Assembly (NCBI RefSeq): GCF_003054705.1
Contig: NZ_QAYX01000021.1
Coordinates: 248,001 to 312,000, forward strand
Direction: 5' to 3'
Length of the DNA: 64,000 nt
Source of the DNA: Opitutus sp. ER46
GTDB taxonomy: Bacteria > Verrucomicrobiota > Verrucomicrobiia > Opitutales > Opitutaceae
Shown: piece after piece, positions 59,224 through 64,000 of the stretch
How positions within the stretch are numbered: position 1 is the first letter of the stretch
Layout: the number at the start of each line of letters is the position of its first letter
Notes under the pieces: model-generated
The model's database searches: none
Told to the model about the DNA's origin: nothing
Seen by the model: only the letters and a program-made list of their open reading frames with translations
Program-made: the position numbers and the translations under genes

Positions 59224-61938
59224 ATGAACCCTTCCCGACTTTCCCCCGATGATCCGAAGCTTACGGCGTATGCCTTGGGCGAATTGCCCGAGTCCGACCG
59301 CGCGGCGGTCGAAGCCGCGCTGCGGGAGGACCCGGCCGCACGCGCGGCCGTGGAGCAGATCCGACAATTTGCGCAGAGACTGGAGACCGCGCTCGCGCAC
59401 GAGCCGGAACCGCAGGTGCGCGTGCCGGTGGTAGTCTCGCCTGGCGGTGAACCCCAGGTGATCACGCTGAACGGCCATGCCGCGCCAGCGACCGCACCGC
59501 ACCGGCCGACGCCTCCTTATGCGAGCGGCGGTTTCGGCGCGAAGATCCTGCGTTTCCCGCAGCTCTACTATGTGGTGGGCGGCGTGGCGGCGGCGTGCTT
59601 TGCGGTGATGTTGGCGCTGCGTGATGAGCGGCCGGCGCAGGAGGTGCGGTACTATACGGAGATCAAGCTGAACCCGCCGGGAAACGGCACGGTCGCGGTG
59701 GCCGAGCCGCAGGCCCTGCCCACTGCTGACGCTGCTCCGGCGGTCGACAACCCCAAGACCGAGGCGGACGAGCTGCGGCTGCAGGCGTTTGAGGTGAGAA
59801 AGCAGCAGTTTGCCGAGGCGGCCCGGGCGAACACCCGTGAACTGGCCGCGCGGGGCCTGCTCGAGCAGGTGCGGACGGCGCAAGCCGCGAAAACCGGCGA
59901 GCGGTCGATGACGTATGCGGCCGTCGAAAGCACGACGGGGCTGCGGCCGGCGTCGGGGCAGTATGTTGGCGCAGCGGTGCCGGGCGCGAAAGGCACGGAC
60001 GCGACCTGGGCGAGCGGCCACACGCCAGGCAGTCTTGCGCTCAGCAAGCAGCCAGCGACGCCAACTGGCGGGCAGGTCATGCTTACGGCTACTGACGTCC
60101 ATTTGGGGGTACCGTATGGCTCGGACGTGGCGGCTACGCGTTCGAAGACCGCGCGCGTGGCGGCCGCCCAAGCGCCACGTCCCTATTACTATCCCGACGA
60201 TCCGGGGTTCGTGATCCCGGCGGAGCCGCGGAGCCGCGTGCCCGCGCCGCAGATGCATGCCTACGTGACGCCATGGCCGCAGGAGCCGGCGGCGCCGCTG
60301 CTCGCTCCGAGTCTGAAATCGCCGCCGGAGCGGTTCTCGTTCCGCGTGCCGGGCGAATGGAACAACACGATCGACGCGCTGCGGCGGATGCCGCCTCCGG
60401 CGGGCGTGCCGTGGCCGCGACCCTTTGTCCCGCGGGTACCACCCGTGCCGGAGGTGGACTACGCGTATCAGCCGACGCCGCACAACACGGAGAGCTACGC
60501 TTTTCAGCACGACAACCGGTTTGTGGCGGCGGCGAGCGAGCCGTTCTCCACCTTTGCCGTGGACGTGGACACGGCGAGCTACGCGAATGTCCGGCGCTTC
60601 GTCGAAGGCGGGCGGCTGCCTCCGCCCGATGCGGTCCGAATCGAGGAGCTGCTCAACTACTTCAGCTACCAATACACGGCTCCGGCGGCGGATAACGGCA
60701 CGCCGTTTCTCACCTCGCTCGAGGTTGCGGACGCGCCCTGGGCTCCGGGGCACCGGCTCGTGCGCATCGGGATCAAGGCGCGCGAGGTGAGTGTCGCCCA
60801 GCGGCCCGCGGCCAATCTCGTGTTCCTGCTCGATGTGTCGGGCTCGATGCAGAGCGCCAACAAGCTGCCACTCGTGAAGCAGGCGATGCGCGTGCTCATC
60901 CAGGCGCTACGCCCGGATGATCGCGTCGCGATCGTCACCTACGCCGGCACCTCAGGGCTCGCGTTGCCGTCCACGCTGGCGTCCCGCTCCCAGACGATCC
61001 TTGAGGCGATCGACGCGCTCCATGCCGGCGGCTCCACCAACGGTGCGATGGGCATCCAGCTGGCGTACGACATTGCCAAGGCCAACGTGATCGCCGGCGG
61101 CATCAACCGCGTGATCCTGTGCACGGATGGTGATTTCAACGTTGGCGTGACGAACCAGGGCGAGCTCGCGCGGCTGATCGAGGAGAAGGCCAAGACCGGC
61201 GTGGCGCTGACGGCCCTCGGTTTCGGGATGCACAACTACAAGGACAGCACGCTCGAGCTCCTAGCCGACAAGGGGAATGGCAACTACGGCTACATCGACT
61301 CGCGCCGGGAGGCCGAGAAGCTGCTCGCGCAGCAGGTGAATGGCACGCTGCTCACCGTGGCGAAGGACGTGAAGATCCAGGTCGACTTCAACCCGGCGCG
61401 CGTGGCGAGTTACCGGCTGCTGGGCTACGAGGACCGCCTGCTCAACAAGGACGACTTCAACAACGATGCGGTCGACGCCGGCGAGATCGGCGCGGGGCAC
61501 ACCGTCACCGCGCTCTACGAGATCGTGCCGGTGGGGGCGGACGCAGCCAACGTGGTGATGCCGCCGCCGGTGGATGTCTCACGCTACGCCGTCGCGGCGC
61601 CGCTCGCCTCGGCGGTGGTGCCCCATGCCGCGGAATTGCTGGCGGTGAAGATCCGCTACAAGGCGCCGGACGGGGACGTCAGCCAGAAGCTCGAGATCCC
61701 GTTGACCGATGGCGGCGCGGCATTCGCGAATGCCAGCTCCGATTTCAGGTTCGCGGCGGCGGTCGCCGCGTACGGGATGGTGCTGCGCGAGTCGCCGTAC
61801 CGGGGCAGCGCGAGCATCGGCGACGTCATCGCCTGGGCGGCGGGCGCGGCGGCGAAGCCGGCCGACGACCCCGCGGGGCAGCGCGCGGAGTTCATCGACC
61901 TGGCGCGCCGCACCCAGCGACTCATGGGAAAAGGCTGA
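59224..61938 (+). CDS. VWA-domain protein with an anti-sigma-like N-terminus, YfbK-like
   Basis: A predicted 904-residue single-pass membrane protein. Residues 1-60 (LTAYALGELPESDRAAVEAALREDP) resemble the N-terminal domain of anti-sigma factors but lack the zinc Cys/His. One transmembrane helix spans about 114-132. A Pro/Ala-rich region of about 280 residues follows. From 425 it has the vWF-associated N-terminal domain, and the VWA domain has MIDAS residues in FLLDVSGSMQ (Asp537), GGSTNG and TDGDFN. The C-terminus matches DUF3520 (AAVAAYGMVLRESPYRGSAS). A GGAG nine bases upstream supports the start. It is next to the ECF sigma gene. The stop codon is inside a GGCTGAA repeat unit. Confidence 0.88.
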   Translation: MNPSRLSPDDPKLTAYALGELPESDRAAVEAALREDPAARAAVEQIRQFAQRLETALAHEPEPQVRVPVVVSPGGEPQVITLNGHAAPATAPHRPTPPYASGGFGAKILRFPQLYYVVGGVAAACFAVMLALRDERPAQEVRYYTEIKLNPPGNGTVAVAEPQALPTADAAPAVDNPKTEADELRLQAFEVRKQQFAEAARANTRELAARGLLEQVRTAQAAKTGERSMTYAAVESTTGLRPASGQYVGAAVPGAKGTDATWASGHTPGSLALSKQPATPTGGQVMLTATDVHLGVPYGSDVAATRSKTARVAAAQAPRPYYYPDDPGFVIPAEPRSRVPAPQMHAYVTPWPQEPAAPLLAPSLKSPPERFSFRVPGEWNNTIDALRRMPPPAGVPWPRPFVPRVPPVPEVDYAYQPTPHNTESYAFQHDNRFVAAASEPFSTFAVDVDTASYANVRRFVEGGRLPPPDAVRIEELLNYFSYQYTAPAADNGTPFLTSLEVADAPWAPGHRLVRIGIKAREVSVAQRPAANLVFLLDVSGSMQSANKLPLVKQAMRVLIQALRPDDRVAIVTYAGTSGLALPSTLASRSQTILEAIDALHAGGSTNGAMGIQLAYDIAKANVIAGGINRVILCTDGDFNVGVTNQGELARLIEEKAKTGVALTALGFGMHNYKDSTLELLADKGNGNYGYIDSRREAEKLLAQQVNGTLLTVAKDVKIQVDFNPARVASYRLLGYEDRLLNKDDFNNDAVDAGEIGAGHTVTALYEIVPVGADAANVVMPPPVDVSRYAVAAPLASAVVPHAAELLAVKIRYKAPDGDVSQKLEIPLTDGGAAFANASSDFRFAAAVAAYGMVLRESPYRGSASIGDVIAWAAGAAAKPADDPAGQRAEFIDLARRTQRLMGKG

Positions 61939-61961
61939 AGAAACGAAGGCTGAAGGCTGAA
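61928..61961 (+). repeat. GGCTGAA heptanucleotide repeat containing the VWA gene stop codon
   Basis: Three to four units of GGCTGAA-type heptamers overlap the TGA stop of the VWA gene. Further right, 62028-62100 has CAACTTTCC and CCTGCAAC units. I see no gene between 61939 and 62141. Confidence 0.8.
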
Positions 61962-62141
61962 CCCGGAGAACGGATACGTTGGCGCGACTTGCTCGCGGTT
62001 GGGTGAACGAAGGCCGGAACCTGTCACTTTCCAACTTTCCCACCTGCAACGCCGTGCCGGCGGCCGCCCTGGAGAACCTGGACCCTGCAACTTTCCAGCC
62101 TGCCGACGCTCGAACGAACGGGCCGGCGGCGCGGGCGGCGG

Positions 62142-62924
62142 TCAGGTGCGAAGGTAGCTCGCGCCGTTGAGGTCGACGATGGAGCCGGTCATGACGGCGG
62201 GGGCGTCGAGTCCACAGAACACGGCGGCGCGGGCGATCTCATCCGGGCGGGAGACGCGGCCCAGCGGGTGCTGGGCGTAAATCTCGTCGCGCCGCGGGCC
62301 GGTGAGGTGTTCCGCGGCCATGTCGGTTTCCACCCAGCCGGGCGCGAGGCAGAAGATGAAGACGCCCCGTGGGGCGAGGTCCTTGGCGAGCGACTGACTG
62401 AGCGAGTTGAGACCGGCCTTGCTGGCGCCGTAGGCAGGCGCGTGCGGTTCGCCGCGAAACGCGCCGCGCGACGAGATGTTCACGATGCGTCCCCGCCCGA
62501 AGGCGTCGGGCGTGGTGCGCTCCGCGCGGCTGACCATGGCGAGGGCGGCGAGGTGGCAGAGGTGCGCCGGGGCGAGAAGATTGGAGGCGAGGGTACGCTG
62601 CCACGCCTCGCGCCAGGCGGCGTGGTCAGTGGTGAGCGACGCGTGGAGCTCGTAGATGCCCGCGTTGTTCACCAGCAGATCGACCGGGCCAAAGCCCCGC
62701 TCGACCTCCGTCCACAGCGTCTCCGCTCCGTCATTACGCAGGAGATCGGCTGCGAAGCAGGCGTGGCCGTCGCCGGGGAGCGTCGCGAGGAGGGATTCGG
62801 CGGCGGCGCGATTCTGGTGGTAGTGAACGGCGACCCGGCAGCCGCGCGCGGCGAGTTGCTCGGCAATGGCGCGGCCGATACCGCGGGATGCTCCGGTGAC
62901 CAGGGCGTGGAGGCGCGAAGTCAT
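62142..62924 (-). CDS. Short-chain dehydrogenase/reductase, FabG-like
   Basis: A predicted 260-residue SDR. The NAD(P) motif TGASRGIG is at residues 10-17 and NNAG follows. The catalytic set is Ser in VNISSRGAFRGEPHAPAYGASKAGLN with Tyr and Lys. PGWVETDM and the C-terminal RVSRPDEIARAAVFCGLDAPAVMTGSIVDLNG are typical of 3-oxoacyl-ACP reductases and sugar dehydrogenases. The ATG at 62924 is used since the upstream frame is only repeat sequence. The substrate is unknown. Confidence 0.88.
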   Translation of the reverse strand: MTSRLHALVTGASRGIGRAIAEQLAARGCRVAVHYHQNRAAAESLLATLPGDGHACFAADLLRNDGAETLWTEVERGFGPVDLLVNNAGIYELHASLTTDHAAWREAWQRTLASNLLAPAHLCHLAALAMVSRAERTTPDAFGRGRIVNISSRGAFRGEPHAPAYGASKAGLNSLSQSLAKDLAPRGVFIFCLAPGWVETDMAAEHLTGPRRDEIYAQHPLGRVSRPDEIARAAVFCGLDAPAVMTGSIVDLNGASYLRT

Positions 62925-63226
62925 GCGGGCGACGGTACGCGGGTGCCTCGCGGAGGCGAGGGCGCAAGGCTGAAAGCTGAAGGACTGAAAGCGGAATGAG
63001 GACAACTGCCGGTCCGACCCACCCCCGCGCGCCGGGTGCGTAAGTCACGTGCTGGCATCGATCGGTCCCGGCGGAGCGGCCCACGACGGGTTCGGTGCGG
63101 CGGACGGAAAGATTAGCGTCACGAGTGGCAGATTCGTACGTTGTAAGTTGTTGGAAACCAATATGCAGTGACGCCGTAATCGCCGGCGGTGAATATGGGC
63201 CGCGGCGGGTTCGTCTCAGGTGCGCA
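62925..63226. other. Divergent intergenic region with a GGCTGAA repeat and a weak promoter candidate
   Basis: A GGCTGAA/AGCTGAA heptamer tract lies at 62966-62994. A weak promoter-like pair, TTGGAA at 63151-63156 and CGTAAT at 63175-63180 with an 18-base spacer, could drive the plus-strand gene at 63227. No RNA gene was seen. Confidence 0.4.
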
Positions 63227-63712
63227 ATGAAAACTCTTCTCGTCACTCTCTCCCTCGCGCTCGCGGCCGGTGCAACCACGGTGCAGGCGCAGTCCGCGGT
63301 GGGGCCGGGCGCGGTTGTCGGCGCCATCGCCGGCGGTCTGATCGGTGGGCACAACAACGATCGCTGGGCCGAGGGCGCAGTGATTGGCGGTGTGGCTGGC
63401 GCGATTATTGGCGCCGCGGTTTCGACCCCGAGCCGTCCCGCCTATGCCTACCAGGACACGACGGTCTATGCGCAGCCTGCTCCGGTCGTGACGGCGCCTC
63501 CGCCCACGGTGATCTACACGCAGCCCGCGCCGCAGGTCGTCTATGCGCAGCCGGCCCCGACCGTGGTGTATGCGCCGCCGCCTCCGACGGTGGTGTATGT
63601 GGGCCCCGGCCCGCGGTACTGCCCGCCGCCTCCTCCGGTCAGCTACCATTTCCGCTATTACTCGGGCCCGCGGTATGGTGGTCATGGCCATCACGGCGGT
63701 CATCGCTGGTGA
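63227..63712 (+). CDS. Exported glycine-zipper protein with Pro-rich repeats
   Basis: A predicted 161-residue protein. The signal peptide (residues 1-22, TTVQAQ) is followed by a glycine zipper (GAVVGAIAGGLIGGHNNDRWAEGAVIGGVAGAIIGA), which in the family inserts into or packs at membranes. The C-terminal half consists of VYAQPAP and TVVYAPPPP repeats and ends in a Gly/His-rich tail (YGGHGHHGGHRW). Its length and composition fit surface or outer membrane proteins. A hairpin about 50 bases downstream may be its terminator. Confidence 0.8.
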   Translation: MKTLLVTLSLALAAGATTVQAQSAVGPGAVVGAIAGGLIGGHNNDRWAEGAVIGGVAGAIIGAAVSTPSRPAYAYQDTTVYAQPAPVVTAPPPTVIYTQPAPQVVYAQPAPTVVYAPPPPTVVYVGPGPRYCPPPPPVSYHFRYYSGPRYGGHGHHGGHRW

Positions 63713-63764
63713 ACTGGACGGCACTAAGCGAGAAGCGGTAAGCGATAAGCCAATTCATCTAGCA

Positions 63765-63801
63765 CAGGCGGCGGGTTAGGTCCCGCCGCCTGTTGCATTT
63801 T
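63765..63801 (+). terminator. Intrinsic terminator candidate
   Basis: The arms 63765-63775 and 63782-63792 are perfect over 11 bases with a TTAGGT loop, followed by TTGCATTTTG. The T-run is weak. Confidence 0.7.
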
Positions 63802-63878
63802 GAACTTCGGCCCGACGTCCCGTCGGCAGGGGGGCACCGGTGATTGAGAATCTGCCGGAGGCGGGCCATGAATGCGCC

Positions 63879-64000
63879 ATGACCGCCCCAGATGCGCCTG
63901 CCGCCGCGACCAACACGACGGAACGGCTGTTCATTGCGCTCTCGCTGCCGGAGGCGGTGCGGACGGCGTTGCTCCCGCTGGTCGAGCCGATCCATGGGCT
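63879..64000 (+). CDS. thpR: RNA 2',3'-cyclic phosphodiesterase ThpR/LigT-like, N-terminal fragment
   Basis: The first 40 codons are present and the rest is past the window edge. TERLFIALSLPEAVRTALLPLV matches the start of the 2H phosphoesterase family ThpR/LigT, with the conserved RLFIAL strand. The two HxTx motifs are outside the window. The ATG at 63879 is the only ATG in frame before that motif. Confidence 0.75.
   Translation, partial: MTAPDAPAAATNTTERLFIALSLPEAVRTALLPLVEPIHG

Noticed and set aside
63227-63712. PEP-CTERM or other exosortase substrate
   Set aside because: The C-terminus is Gly/His-rich with no sorting motif, helix or basic tail; the same holds for the other complete proteins in the window.
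1-64000. tRNA, rRNA and riboswitch genes
   Set aside because: Intergenic regions were read for T-loop, anticodon-stem and known riboswitch core motifs; none was found. A covariance-model search would be needed to exclude them fully.

Overview
The window is a high-GC chromosomal segment, most likely from a member of the Verrucomicrobiota close to Opitutaceae. This is an inference from gene content. The clues are a TonB-dependent receptor of the Opitutaceae type (an SPFVVS motif right after the signal peptide), a DUF5069 protein, ribonuclease Y, URO-D-like enzymes beside AraC and LacI regulators, a lipoprotein that ends in a pseudopilin-like domain, and very many short-period tandem repeats between genes. 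No rRNA, tRNA, prophage, complete insertion sequence or CRISPR array was seen.

Layout. Positions 1-5201 hold a surface polysaccharide locus in two divergent arms: three glycosyltransferases on the minus strand (the first cut by the window edge), then a flippase and an O-antigen-ligase-like polymerase on the plus strand. A large TonB-dependent receptor follows (5331-8363). Next come a heptosyltransferase-like GT9 enzyme and a divergent exosortase fused to an EpsI domain (9495-11225). Positions 11326-21951 are mostly housekeeping: ribonuclease Y, QueF, a DUF2059 protein, an inositol-monophosphatase-family phosphatase, a DnaQ-like exonuclease, a WecG/TagA glycosyltransferase, the pilin-tailed lipoprotein, DUF5069, the ABC-F protein Uup and a HAD phosphatase. 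A glycolate oxidase operon glcDEF lies at 22208-26010.

Positions 26402-39662 are rich in exported hydrolases: an M28 peptidase, an oligoendopeptidase F with a signal peptide, an arylsulfatase, a metallo-beta-lactamase-fold protein, an N-acyl-D-amino-acid deacylase and an S46 dipeptidyl peptidase. ChrA, TrmO and a small lipoprotein are interspersed. sufU-sufS follow (39990-41780). A sugar-utilisation-like stretch comes next: a URO-D-family protein, AraC and LacI regulators, a sodium:solute symporter, a large secreted protein with a broken gluzincin motif, rhamnose mutarotase, rhamnogalacturonan acetylesterase and a threonine/serine dehydratase. The right end holds a glyoxalase, a CMD/AhpD protein with its ECF41 sigma factor, an OGG-type DNA glycosylase, an OppA-like lipoprotein, a second ECF sigma factor with a VWA/anti-sigma-like partner, an SDR, a glycine-zipper protein and the first 40 residues of ThpR.

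The most unusual feature is the intergenic DNA. Heptanucleotide repeats (GGAAGCC, TCTGACN and GGCTGAA types) and a hexanucleotide GTGARA repeat begin within a few bases of many stop codons. Two genes have their stop codon inside a repeat unit. Two dispersed copies of an element with AATAATGTCCGGATACT units, a six-copy GGACCTGTCCCT array and a mirrored pair of GTGTCACG palindromes add further repeat classes. Function along the window looks like envelope polysaccharide export, peptide and pectin-derived sugar scavenging, and ECF-based regulation.
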